Assembly: GCA_951640165.1 (NCBI GenBank)
Contig: OX621245.1
Span: 24,048,330-24,112,329, forward strand
Origin: Pseudoips prasinana
Taxonomy: Eukaryota; Arthropoda; Insecta; Lepidoptera; Nolidae
Direction: 5' to 3'
Length of the DNA: 64,000 bases
Part shown: positions 53,886-64,000 of the stretch, piece by piece
Numbering within the stretch: the first letter of the stretch is position 1
Layout: each line of letters begins with the position of its first letter
The notes under the pieces: generated by a model
Database searches by the model: none
Seen by the model: the letters and a program-made list of their open reading frames with translations, nothing else
What the model was told of the DNA's origin: nothing
Translations under genes and position numbers: made by a program

Positions 53886-54754
53886 ATGATAAATATTTGG
53901 TGGTATTCGAATAATTGGTTACTTGTGTGTAGTTATTTGTTAATTCTGTGTCATTATTTTGTTAACAATTTCACTGTAAAAATGCAGGTTCGAATGCAAT
54001 ACATAACTTGCACGCGTTTAATTCTTTTGTAAAGCTCGTACAATTTGGAACTAAACATATACAAAATTCTCCCATTTACACAGTATATCATTATTCCAGA
54101 GTTTTATAGGGATGTTACCTAAATTATTTGCGTAATGCATATTTGACACATTTTTATATGATGTTTAATGTGGCCTAGGAAGCTGGGGTTTAAGCTATTT
54201 AACAAATAAGACGACTAAGTAACCTGAGTCAGAATACATTCTAAACTGGACTGTCGTGGAGTTGCATGAGAGGGTCAATTATTAGGGACGTTCTGTCTCG
54301 GGCCGTTCGTCCAATTCAGGATTTAATGAAGCAAACACAGGGGAATTTGGAGGGCGATAGTTGTCGCGGCGCGTTTGCAATTGTACTCTCGGCGAGTACG
54401 ATACATTGTTTGTTACATTGTTGTTTGATACACTGGTTGTGTACAGAGTCTCGAAAGGTTCTTATAACGTTTTTTTTTTGTTGCAGGTAAGGCGTGATAT
54501 TATCGTCTAAAACGTCCCTCCGACGATAGTGAAAATTAGCCAAGTAAGATACTGCTTCATCTGACATTACAGGCGCGGGAGGCCTCAATTCGTCAATATG
54601 CTCAGCCTGTGTAATGAGAAAGGATCTTTGAATATTGAATGAACCATGATATAATATATAATAGGTATATTACTTAAATAATAGAATTATACTTCTTTAT
54701 TCTAACGTAACTTCTATACCCTGACATATTAGGCTAGACCTCGGTCACATATGG
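53886..54754. other. no supported feature
   Basis: 54240-54600 is less AT-rich and has open frames on both strands, but no motif or repeat was recognised. Confidence 0.4.
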
Positions 54755-55350
54755 AAAAAGCCGACCAAGTGCGAGTCGGACTCGACCATGAAGGGTTCAG
54801 TAGCAGCAAGTATTTTAGTTGATTAAGTGAAAGGTAAATTGCGGTTAACGGTTTATGACGTATTAAAAAAAACCACAGACTAGATCTCGTTCAAACCAAT
54901 TTTCGGTAGAAGTTTGCATGGTAATGTACATCATATATTTTCTTTATATTTATCATTACAAGTTACAGAGGGGGGGGGGGGGGACACTCATTTTACCACT
55001 TTGGATGTGCCTCTTGCGCAAACTATTCAGTTTAGAAAAATTATATCAGAAACCTCAATATCATTTTTGAAGACCTATCCATAGATACCCCACATGTATG
55101 GGTATGATGAAAAACATTTTTTGAGTTTCAGCTCTATTTATGGGAGCCCCCAAAATTATTGTTCTTTTTCTATTTTTGTGTGAAAACTTTAATGCGGTTC
55201 ACAGAATACATCAACTTACCAAGTTTCAACAGTACAGCTCTTATATTTTCGGAAAAAAGTGACTGTGACATACGGACGGACAAACAGACAGACAGACATG
55301 ACGAATCTATAAGTGTCCCATTTTTGCAATTTGGCTACGGTACCCTAAAA
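54755..55350 (+). repeat. 600-bp dispersed repeat with G14 tract
   Basis: Begins AAAAAGCCGACCAAGTGCGA GTCGGACTCG and ends GCTACGGTACCCTAAAA. An inner AGGGTTCAGTAGC near the start is complementary to the end (GCTACGGTACCCT), so short inverted termini are likely. A run of 14 G lies at 54970-54983. Near 55285 is a GACAGACAGACA run. A familiar moth repeat layout; class unknown and no coding capacity. Confidence 0.75.
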
Positions 55351-55850
55351 CACTACTGTTAGATAAAAAATACTTTACCAGATATAGCCGCATTATAATC
55401 ATTAAAATCTTCAATTTAAGTTTATTAGAATCATTTTGAAATTGGAATTAAACAATTGGCAATGTCAATGGTTAGTATAAGATCTGATGATATTACTTCT
55501 ACCCTGAATTAATTATTAGAGGAATATGACTGTCCTGGGTTACTAATGAAAATACTATTTGACGTTAAGATTATTTTTTCGACCCTTATGTCCATAATAA
55601 GAATATTTCACGATATTAACTATCCCTCCAACCAGGAGAGCGGCCAATATATTGTAGAGGCAATTGTTTCTCAAGGAATATGTACAGTTTAACTTTTTAA
55701 ATATGTTTCTGTGATATTTTATATGTTGTTAGTTTTACTTTTTAATACTTGCAAAGCTGTATTTTTGTTTGCGTGGTAGCCTGAAACATAACTATCGCAG
55801 TTACTTTAAGCACCGGGCGTATAGAATAACTACAATTATTTTTCAATAGA
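55351..55850. other. no supported feature
   Basis: AT-rich spacer. Confidence 0.4.
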
Positions 55851-55854
55851 TTTC

Positions 55855-56040
55855 ATTTAGGAAATCCCCGACTCTGATACTCATGCACTGCTGTATCGGT
55901 ATTAACCAAACATAGCTAAGCATCACCGCAGGGAATCTGGCTTTGAAATGTAGAAAAGCGGCATCGGAATAGGTGTTTCCGTTTGGGAGCTGCGATGCCA
56001 CAGACACATATTTTTCGTCGGGGGTTAAAGATGAGTCTTT
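55855..56040. repeat. MITE-like repeat (CCCCCGAC family), second copy
   Basis: Shares ATTAACCAAACATAGCTAAG, AATCTGGCTTTGAAAT, TGGGAGCTGCGATGCCACAG with 31000-31110 and ends CGTCGGGGGTTAA. The left end is less clear. Confidence 0.6.
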
Positions 56041-56975
56041 ACGCTTTGAGGGTAAGAACATGACAATTTTTATCAACGCAGTTGTAAATAGTACTTATTC
56101 ATTACTAATTATACATTTGCATATATAATCCTGCATAAACGTGTACGTTTGGCTATTATTGTGCATAAACATTCCCTTTATTTAAAATGCAAATGAACGT
56201 ACAAGGAGTGTCGCCGTATCTCGTATGTAAAATATATAATCAAAACTAAATTATTCGTGGATTAGTTCTTGGGTGAAATCGACCTCATTTTTTTTGTTAA
56301 CCGATTGCACTCATCTGAATCATAATAGAGAATTATTGCTAATTATTAATATTTAGTTTTTATAAGTCTGTGTAATAAATATAACAGACACCAACCAAAT
56401 TTGGCGAAGACACCAATTTAATATAAAACGGTTTTTATTTGCATAGGCTTTGATGACGCTTGTAAATAGTAGTAATTATAATAAATAAAACTGAGCGACT
56501 GACCAACAAAATTTGGCGAAGACACCAATTTGAGATTATCTTTATTGATGATACAGGTTTTCAGAACATTTCCTGGACGCCAATCAATAATATTATCAAC
56601 TTAAATAAATAATTTTAAAAAGATTATGCATTTATTTTCGTATTATGATACAATATTTTGTATAATAACATCGTGGCTGTTTTATTTTATATTCACGAAT
56701 GGACATTTATGCAGATATTATTAGAGTGAACTTTATGTGTATAAACGACGGTCGCGCCTAAGTTCTTCTGCCGAAACATACTAAACTAGTACTTACATTT
56801 AGCTATGCTGATTAAGACAGAATAATAGAAAAATTATCTGCTAAAACAATTTGGGAATGAAAATGCACATTCTAAACTGTTTAAATGCTTTTTACATAAT
56901 CATTTAAAAACTGAAATCTTAATACTAAAATTGAGTGTTTACTTTACATGCCAATCATGTTTTTTTTTTTAAATA
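56041..56975. other. AT-rich, one short direct repeat
   Basis: A perfect 23-bp direct repeat (AAATTTGGCGAAGACACCAA then TTT) lies at 56397-56419 and 56509-56531. Nothing else was recognised. Confidence 0.5.
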
Positions 56976-57115
56976 AAATATATTAATAATATAATAAAAT
57001 AAATTCTCGGGTAGAAATTAGTTCCACCCGAGAATTTATATTATTATATTTTATTATATTATTGTATGTTCTTTTTAAATAAATATATTATTTATATAAA
57101 AAAACATACAATAAC
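56976..57115. repeat. two adjacent AT-rich hairpins
   Basis: The first is centred on ATTCTCGGGT...ACCCGAGAAT near 57002-57038, with AT arms extending to both sides. The second pairs TATTGTATGTT near 57060 with AACATACAATA near 57102. Side-by-side foldbacks resemble those at 25199-25461. Confidence 0.65.
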
Positions 57116-57804
57116 ATAAAATTGACAATATTACGATTATGAAATATGTCGTTACTTACAAAGAATATAGAAAGGAAGTATATTACTCGCATATATTTTA
57201 CGGTTAAATGCGCATCAAATTTAACCAATATAGCAAATCAATCGATTTGCACTAATAGAGCTGGGAAATGCGTTCTATTTTTTATATTTTGTGGAAAAAT
57301 ATTAAAACTAAATAAACTCTTAAACACAGAAATAGCATGAGCCTATTATTATATCCTACCAGAAATAATAGATAGCCTCTTCTTAGAATCCTCATCTGTT
57401 TTTTGTTTACGTTGGATGTTATTTATTTAACTTCAGAAACTATAATCGTAAAATGTCTACATAAACTACAATAAAACGATATTAAATGGAAACTATCGCT
57501 ATTAGTTGTGAACAAACAAGCCACCGCAACGTCTTCCCATAACCGTAGTTCATGTGGAAATAAAACAATACTTTTCTTAGTAATGTCAGAGTCCGTATAA
57601 GAGGGCATAATATGAACTAAGCACGTAGAAGTTAGCAGTTTGTCTATGATACTATTATACCAGGTATTTGTTAATGTATGATAAGCAGTAATAGCTCCTA
57701 TATTAGCGATGAAAATTGACTACTACCGTGTTGAAAAAAAATATCTTCGAGATATGCATTATCAAAGGCGTATATATGTATCTTATCTTGTACAAATATA
57801 TTTT
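57116..57804. other. no supported feature
   Basis: AT-rich spacer. Confidence 0.4.
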
Positions 57805-58032
57805 GACGGGACACGCCGCAGGTCGTGGGTTTGATTCCCACCCAGGACAGATATTTGTGTGCATGAACATGTCTGTTTGTCTGGAGTCTGGGTATAATTT
57901 CTGTATAAGTACCTATGTATTTACAAAATGAAAGTAGTATATATAATATATCAGTTATCTTGTTTCCATAGTACAAGGTCTGCTTAGTTTGGGATTATAT
58001 GGCCGTGTGTGAATAATGTCTTAGGATATTTA
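57805..58032 (+). mobile_element. SINE-B with deleted A box
   Basis: GACGGGACACGCCGCAGGTC joins the first bases of the head directly to the region before the B box; the A-box part is missing. B box GTGGGTTTGATTCCCACC, body GTGCATGAACATGTCTGTTT and tail GTACAAGGTCTGCTTAGTTT are normal. Such a copy could not be transcribed from its own promoter. Confidence 0.82.
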
Positions 58033-58555
58033 TTTATACGATGGTTTGAAAAAATGATATGAAGAGCTATATGATTTCAAAATATCATAAATTTTTCTAC
58101 CTACAATCATTTTTCGGAGTAAGCTTATAGTAGAGAAAAATACACAATCATATTTAGGCTAATTTGGGACGAATGAAAATGAAGAATCTTTATATGTATA
58201 AAAAAAGTTCAAATCAGTTTTGTGATTTTGTCAGTATGTTTTGCCTTTTTGCCCCATTTACCCCTTAATATTAACAAACAATTCGACACTCCGAATACCG
58301 ACAAAGCATTACGTTGCCAAAATATTATTCGAATGTAGTTATTCAAGCCTAACAGTTCGGAAAACCCGTTAAAGACATTTGTCAACACCTCGATTTCTCC
58401 AGTACCTCACGCCAAAAACGTGGCTCAATTAGACATGTTATCGTAACGCTCCTTTTCTCACTCAACTCTCATTTTCAACTCAATAAAAATACCGACTTGG
58501 CATATTTATCTTTTCTTTGGCATTAATAGTAAACACCGCCTACGTAGTCCATAAT
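58033..58555. other. no supported feature
   Basis: AT-rich spacer, upstream of the exon-like patch. Confidence 0.4.
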
Positions 58556-58639
58556 GCTGCTCTATAAATTGCACTTCGTTATGCTAAGTCGATAGGCAGG
58601 TGGTCCGGGTGCTTTCCTGCTATAGGCACAGCCCTAGTC

Positions 58640-58837
58640 TGACACAGATGGATCGCGCGTTACGTTGACCAAATGAATTGCTCAGTGATGTGTCGGTGCT
58701 TGCGCTGTGTGCGAGTGTGTTGTTTTGTGCCGTAGAAACGCTGCTACTATCGAAAAATTGTGCTTGTTTTGTGATTTTGTGTGGATTTGGATTGCGAACA
58801 ATCAATGGTAGCACTGCCCTTTGATTTTTAATTAATG
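58640..58837 (+). other. possible untranslated first exon of a host gene
   Basis: A GT- and CpG-richer patch in AT-rich surroundings. TGCTCAGTGATG at about 58679 resembles the arthropod TCAGT initiator. After roughly 150 nt of G/T-rich sequence without a long open frame, ATGTGGTAAGTG near 58833-58844 contains a consensus splice donor (GTAAGT). No known family, no downstream element match at +28 and no acceptor was linked, so this is only a candidate. Confidence 0.22.
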
Positions 58838-58844
58838 TGGTAAG

Positions 58845-59585
58845 TGTTTTTCATTACTTTGAGTGTAGAATTATTAGTTTTTTGCCCACTACCTCCTTTC
58901 CATTAAATATCGACGCGATATAACTTGTTCCAAGAAATTCGGAAGAATAAAAATTGCTAGTAAATCAGAACATTTAAATGTCGATATTACACCGTTATAT
59001 CGAGGACGACAAGATAATTAACTACTCCATACTTAGTACACTAATAATTTCCTTCAAGAATAGTAGTTACTTTAATTAAAAGCAGACTTAACGAGTAACT
59101 GAATCGACAATTAGCATTTTATAATATATGTTTAACGTTATCACCATAAAGTTTTCTATGAAATTGGAATCCTTAGAAGCACTAGTTAGGAAACGTCTAA
59201 GGGACAATTAAATCAATCTAAAACAAATAAACCTCCTACAGAATTAAATAACTAACAGACAGGTTTATTAAAATTGTCAACTAACGTTTTTCAGTTAGGG
59301 CCGTATTTATCGATGTTACCCAAGCTATCTGTATGTTTTATAGACGTATTAATAATCTTAATTGGGTAACTCGCATCGGGCAATACACAATGGGCCCGAC
59401 TCAATAATAATACATGTATTCGTTCCTTTCTTTAAATGTAATTTTGACATTTAGCTGACTGTCAGGTTGTTCTAGCCGTTGAATGTTCGTGCGCAGATAA
59501 TAATATCTAATATATTGGGAGAACTAAGACACTGCCTTTAGATTCTAAGTACACAGAGCCTGTACTATGGCAACCAGAGAACTGA
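58845..59585. other. no supported feature
   Basis: AT-rich. A headless SINE-like tail (GCCTGTACTATGGCAACCAG) lies near 59552. Confidence 0.4.
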
Positions 59586-59760
59586 TAATATGAATGAATA
59601 AATGAATGAAATATTTATTTGCCAGAATATAGGTTGGTCTTAAAGTAGTTAACGATATTGTAGTATAAATCCACCATATTCAACATACACTGTGTTGTGC
59701 AAAATATTTGAGAAAAAAAGATATCTAACTGCATGCAGATTTGTTTGTGAACTGCATAAT
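59586..59760 (-). mobile_element. LINE 3' end, decayed
   Basis: GAATGAATAAATGAATGAAA then TATTTATTTGCCAGAATATA. On the minus strand this ends in (ATTC)n after AATAAATA, resembling the LINE end at 29666-29849. Confidence 0.45.
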
Positions 59761-60089
59761 AGCATTATTAAAAATCATTTAAAACGAGATAATTAATTAA
59801 TTATAAATAATAATTTACGATTCTTAAAATTTAATATAGTTAAAATTTATTATAATATTTATAATTATTAAAAATTAAATTTAACAATTAATTATAATTA
59901 AAAAACATATAAAACAAAAACAAAATATTAATTAAATTTTAAAATAAATAATAATAACAAAATCCTTAAATTTTAAAATAAGTAATAATAACAAAATCCT
60001 TAAATTTTAAAATAAATAATAATAACCAAATCCTTAAATGACACATCCTGATAAAAAATAAAAAATAAATGTTGTATACTTATCCCTCA
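59761..60089. repeat. very AT-rich stretch with 34-bp tandem repeat x3
   Basis: Units at 59934-59967, 59968-60001 and 60002-60035 each begin AAATTTTAAAATAA and end AAATCCTT, differing at one position each. The surrounding 59780-59930 is almost pure A/T. Confidence 0.85.
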
Positions 60090-60182
60090 AAGATTTTTCC
60101 CTGAGTGGGGCTCGAACCCACGATTCTGGCTTAGCAGTTAGGGTGGCTGACCATTAGACCAACATACTAGTTAAATGAGGCC
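60090..60182 (-). mobile_element. SINE-C type head
   Basis: On the minus strand: GTTGGTCTAATGGTCAGCCA head and CGTGGGTTCGAGCCCCACTC B box. The left flank is the AT-rich repeat, not a normal SINE body. Confidence 0.6.
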
Positions 60183-61165
60183 AAAAAGGTCCGTTTGGAT
60201 TTTTCTGGCAATAGAAACGACCAGTAGCATTTTTAACGTATTATTTTTAACGTATGTCATCTTGAAGTGGTCATGGTTCTTTACGATTCCAGGATTATAT
60301 ATTTAAATAAGGATTATTGGTCGGTTAATAAGTAATTTATATACTTAGTCTAGGTTTACGTATTGCATTTAATGTTTATTCTATTGGTCCTTTCCTTTTT
60401 TGCTGCTACTTCCAGCAAAAAAGGCTTCCAGGCTGGAAGTTAGGTTATAATCCGTGCCTCGGGAACACGTAAATATGTTGGACATATCTTCCATTGGATA
60501 ATGCGAGTGAGAGAATGGTGTTTCTGTGATTTCACACACACTTCCACACTATAATACGCTCCGCGCGGTTGGCTAGTCTCCGTCGATAATGGCCGCCGTA
60601 TTTAATAATTAACCATTAACCATCGCGATTTATGGAATTCTTAAAGATGCTGTAGGAATTAAAATAAAACATAAAGCGGGTGATATTATTAGACAGTATA
60701 GTTTAACAATGGAGTTTGCCTTTTTTTGGCCATATCGTATCTTAAGGACAATATAAAGTAATTACCGTAAATATATATTTATTTTATAGACGGCTGACAT
60801 TAAATATCAGCTTTTAAAGCAAAATTTATTGCGTTAAAGCATATAGGAAACACGATTAAGGACTTTTACACCTTCATATTTGTTTTATTGCAATAGGTTC
60901 ATAGTTTTCGAAGTTGCAATTTGATGAGTCATGATAAAAGGATAATATCAGGTATATAATAACATTACTCTTATTTTTCTTATATTTCATTTCTAATAAA
61001 TTTGGTATATAAAAAATATAAAACGGCCATGACTTTTTGTGAACGATTTGTACCAACGCAACGCGGCAACGGGACCCTACTACCCTCCGCTGTACGTCTG
61101 CCCGTCTATCAGCGCGTGTACTACCTAACGAACAGTAATAGGTGGACAGAAGAAATTTTCACTGA
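60183..61165. other. no supported feature
   Basis: No gene was recognised. A local dyad TGCTACTTCCAGC and GGCTGGAAGT near 60402-60440 is minor. The segment 60535-60605 is CpG-richer but without a linked exon. Confidence 0.4.
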
Positions 61166-61170
61166 GTGTT

Positions 61171-61780
61171 TTTAGGGTTCTGTAGCCAAATGGCAAAAAA
61201 CTGAACCCTTATAGATTCGTCATGTCTGTCTTTCTGTCTGTCTGTCCGTCCGTCCGTATGTCACAGCCACTTTTTTCCGAAACTATAAGAGCTATACACT
61301 ATACTTGGTACGTAGATGTATTGCGTGAACCGTATTAATATTTTTACACAAAATTCAAAAAAGAACAATAATTTTAGGGGTTCCCCATACATATAACTGA
61401 GACTCAATCATTTTTTTTTATCGTACCCATACATGTGGGATGTCTATGGATAGGTCTTCAAAAATGATATGGAGGTTCCTAATATCATTTTTTTCTAAAC
61501 TGAATAGTTTGCGCGAGAGACACTTCCAAAGTGGTAAAATGAGTGTCCCCCCCCCCCCCCTGTAACTTCTAAAATAAGAGAATAATAAAACAAAAAAATA
61601 TATACGATGTACATAACCATGAAAACTAACAACGAAAATTGGTTTGGACGAGATCAAAGTTTTTTTTAATACGTCATAAATCGTAAACCGCAATTTACCT
61701 TTCATTTAATCAACTGAAATACTTGCTGCTATGGAACCCTTCATGTGCGAGTCCGACTAGCACTTGGCCGGTTTTTTTTT
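61171..61780 (-). repeat. 600-bp dispersed repeat with C14 tract, inverted copy
   Basis: The reverse complement of 54755-55350 along its length. Starts AGGGTTCTGTAGCC and ends GTGCGAGTCCGACTAGCACT TGGCCGG. The C run at 61547-61560 is 14 nt, the same length and place as the G run in the other copy. The minus-strand open frame 61705-61418 is an accident of this repeat. Confidence 0.78.
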
Positions 61781-61839
61781 AATTTGCCGCTAGAACAACA
61801 GATAATAAGAGTAAAGTAATATTAAAAATAAAGTTAATA

Positions 61840-62205
61840 ATAATGTTCCCCTGACCGAATTTCGGCGAGGAGAACGTTATTAATAAAAATAATTAATATA
61901 TTCATTCTCAATGGAGTGCACAAGTCTGTGCGCAAACACAGGGGCACTTCTATCCATCACTCTCAGGATCCGATGTGACGACTAGCGACATGACCGGGAA
62001 GTGGTCAGGTACAGGACCGACGGCTATACGTGCTCTCCGAGGCACGGGGGTGTAATACCGCCAACACCCAGACTTCGGGCTGATACTAAGAAATTTCTTT
62101 TTACGGAAAAATTCCAAAATCACTTTTTGGCTTGACCCGGGATTTGAACCCAGTATCTCATTATCTGAGGTTGAATACGCTACCTCTAGACCAAGACCGA
62201 TGGTA
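61840..62205 (-). mobile_element. SINE-E (tRNA-related), long copy
   Basis: On the minus strand the head is TTGGTCTAGAGGTAGCGTAT, the B box CTGGGTTCAAATCCCGGG, then AGTATCAGCCCGAAGTCTGG, GTGTTGGCGGTATTACACC, CGTGCCTCGGAGAGCACGTA and CCTGTACCTGACCACTTCCC. The 3' end reaches ACGTTCTCCTCGCCGAAAT near 61860. A partial plus-strand copy is at 39425-39645. Confidence 0.75.
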
Positions 62206-62252
62206 CGGAGCCCTTCATGTGCGCGTCCGACCTGCACTTGGTTGGTTTTCTT
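62206..62252 (-). repeat. fragment of the 600-bp repeat
   Basis: GAGCCCTTCATGTGCGCGTC, CGACCTGCACTTGG. This is the first ~45 bp of the repeat at 54755, abutting SINE-E. Confidence 0.6.
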
Positions 62253-62384
62253 CACAAAGTGTACCAAAAACGACGCAACATTTTCTGAAAGTTAGACCCG
62301 CCTAGATGCGAATGTTTAAACGGTTGTTGCAAAATCACAGCCATGTACAAACTTGAACCGAAAGCTAAATCTATGTAGTCAACC

Positions 62385-62595
62385 GATTTGCGTACTTGGT
62401 AGTGTATAGATGAATATTACTAAAATTCACAAAGATGTAGGTTCAATTCCTGCAACAGGACCTCTATCTGTTTCACCGATGTGTAGTTGTTTTGAGTCTG
62501 GCTTTGCCTGCGAGTTTCATCTTTGTAAGCTACCCCACAACACATGGATTTATTACATATTATTTAGGCGTCGTCTTTAAAAATAGACAACAAAC
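62385..62595 (+). mobile_element. SINE-D, decayed
   Basis: TGTAGGTTCAATTCCTGCAA is a weak B box. GTGTAGTTGTTTTGAGTCTG, TCTTTGTAAGCTACCCCACA and GGCGTCGTCTTTAAAAATAG match the body and end of 53138-53340. Confidence 0.6.
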
Positions 62596-62817
62596 CACAT
62601 AAAGCTTTACTTTCATAACTTTTACATTAATTTCGATATTAATGTCGTACCTCCAAAAATAGGGGGGTAATTATTTTATTATGGCTGATTCTGTGATGGC
62701 AATGCTACGCAAATTAAGAAATAATGTAGTTATTCACAAAGAATCTCCGTAAAAAATCACAATAATCGATTTGCAGAATTTACATCTGATAATTTACCAT
62801 ATTTCTAAGTAGCTAAA
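62596..62817. other. no supported feature
   Basis: Short spacer. Confidence 0.4.
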
Positions 62818-62981
62818 CTAGCTGTGCTCCGCGGTTTTAATCTTTATAATTATAGCCTATGTGTTAATCCAGGGTGTCAGATAACTCCATACCAAATTTT
62901 ATTAAAATCGCTCCAGCGGTTTAGACGTCAAGAAGAAACAAACATACACACTCACGAACTTCCTTTATAATATTAGTGTGA
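62818..62981 (-). mobile_element. Helitron, second subgroup, copy 2
   Basis: CTAGCTGTGCTCCGCGGTTT at left, TTTATAATATTAGTGTGA at right, flanked by A and T. GTGTTAATCCAGGGTGTCAG and TCGCTCCAGCGGTTTAGACG inside match 37355-37530. Confidence 0.78.
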
Positions 62982-63339
62982 TGATTATCGCGACGGCATG
63001 CGACAGCGACTAGTCGAAAGTATTTTGTTTTAAAGCAAACAAAAAACGAAACGAATTTTACTTAATACTGCTCTGTTAATTGAATATTCATTTCCGCGCT
63101 TCTAGTCTTCGTCTTTTGATTTATAACATTCAAGTTACCATGTTTGGCTATCGTTTGTAATACCAACGGATTTAGTGCCATTGTGTGGCCCCTGGCTTAT
63201 TACCATAGGTTCTTGAACAATACCATCGGCTGCATGATCTATATGCTCCGCCTCAGGTTATATAAGACGTATGAGCTAGATATAAGTTCTAAATTTATTC
63301 ATTTTGTCTTTAAAGTCTATTCTAGGTTTATATTCAAGA
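62982..63339. other. no supported feature
   Basis: A 95-codon open frame at 63144 runs into the next Helitron; not supported. Confidence 0.4.
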
Positions 63340-63573
63340 CTAGCTGTGCCCACGACTTCGTCCGCGTGTTAATTAGTTTATTTCGTTTTTTTGTAAAAAA
63401 AAAGTCTTTTTCTAAAATAAAAGTAGCCTAAGTTTCTCCTTATTACATCAGACAGACAAAAATTGTAAAAATGTTATTTTGGTGTTTACCGTATATATAT
63501 TCATATGTATGAAGTAAAAACTGGTTATTTCACTATTACAAACAGACACTCCAATTTTATTTATTTGTATAGA
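63340..63573 (-). mobile_element. non-autonomous Helitron, copy 3, internally deleted
   Basis: Left border A|CTAGCTGTGCCCACGACTTC and right border TTTATTTGTATAGA|T are the same ends as 13733-14032 in reverse. About 85 bp around the GTCT run is missing from the interior. Confidence 0.8.
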
Positions 63574-63604
63574 TAGGCTACAAGTGTCGCGGAGATTTTA
63601 ATAG

Positions 63605-63767
63605 AGTTTCAGTTTCTAGTGAACTTGCCTTCTGTTCCAAAGGTTGCAGGTTTGATTGTCCCATACGACAATATTTGTGTATTTCTATCCGTTGTATAGC
63701 ATCCATAATAAAATCTTTCCTTAGTTTAGGTTAGATGGATATGGGGAATTGTCCCGATTATTAATAC
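63605..63767 (+). mobile_element. decayed SINE
   Basis: AAAGGTTGCAGGTTTGATTG is a mutated B box; ATATTTGTGTATTTCTATCC, GCATCCATAATAAAATCTTT and AATTGTCCCGATTATTAAT follow the SINE-A/B body order. The next SINE begins directly after it. Confidence 0.5.
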
Positions 63768-64000
63768 AGACCTGTTGGCGTGGTTGGCAAATGCTTGCTT
63801 TTTACGCCGGAGGTCGTGGGTTCGATTCTCACCCAGGACAGATATTTGTGTGCATGAACATGTCTGTTTGTCCTGAGTCTGGGTGTAATTATCTATATCA
63901 GTACATATGTATTTACAAAAGAAAAGTAGTATATGTAGTATATCAGTTATCTGGTTTCCATAGTACAAGCTCTGCTTAGTTTTGGATCATATGGCCGTGT
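63768..64000 (+). mobile_element. SINE-B, cut by window end
   Basis: AGACCTGTTGGCGTGGTTGG head, GTGGGTTCGATTCTCACCC B box, TGTGCATGAACATGTCTGTT body, GTTTCCATAGTACAAGCTCT tail. The last ~25 bp lie beyond the window. Confidence 0.87.

Noticed and set aside
54470..54490. polypyrimidine tract and TTGCAG acceptor followed by GTAAGG
   Set aside because: A zero-length exon would be needed, and the flanking open frames have no family match.
61418..61705. 95-codon minus-strand open frame
   Set aside because: Lies wholly inside the 600-bp dispersed repeat and has a low-complexity glycine run from the C14 tract.

Overview
The window looks like AT-rich, non-genic chromosomal DNA from a moth or butterfly. 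This is an inference from the repeats. They include tRNA-derived SINEs of lepidopteran type, RTE-type LINE 3' ends closing in (TGATGA)n, Helitrons ending in a GC hairpin plus CTAG, and a CR1/jockey-type reverse transcriptase of a kind common in Lepidoptera. No host protein-coding exon could be supported. The only intact gene is the transposase of a full-length mariner element. Species cannot be read from the sequence.

Layout. 0.6-6 kb: two 5S-rRNA-derived SINEs, three LINE ORF2 C-terminal fragments and a long foldback repeat. 7.19-8.47 kb: a complete mariner of the cecropia type with 28-bp terminal inverted repeats, TA target duplication and an uninterrupted 339-aa D,D34D transposase. 10.5-11.3 kb: a degenerate local tandem duplication. 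11.9-12.4 kb: a SINE with three tRNA-like heads in tandem. 13.7-17.0 kb: a Helitron, then a hAT transposon with a perfect 8-bp target duplication. The hAT carries a foldback MITE and a reverse-transcriptase fragment inside it. 17.7-22.9 kb: SINEs, RTE tails and a 50-bp palindrome. 24-25.5 kb: a Helitron remnant and three strong inverted repeats, one with 47-bp perfect arms. 28.4-34.6 kb: Helitron, SINEs (one split by a LINE 3' end, one nested in another) and a 5S SINE. 35-41.3 kb: TA-flanked MITE, RTE tails and a second local duplication. 42.9-49.2 kb: local duplications of several unrelated units, with LINE and SINE insertions. 49.3-64 kb: more SINEs, a MITE copy, two 600-bp repeats in opposite orientation that both carry a 14-nt G/C tract, further Helitrons, and one exon-like CpG-richer patch near 58.6-58.84 kb.

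The elements do not form a pathway. Apart from the mariner, which encodes what it needs to move, they are non-autonomous or dead, and SINEs, Helitrons and MITEs would depend on enzymes encoded elsewhere. The most notable items are a 5S-rRNA-derived SINE family with about seven copies here, the multi-headed SINE, the three-layer hAT nest, and the near-perfect long hairpins. Repeat boundaries were read by eye from matches between copies inside the window, so most ends are good to about 10 bp.
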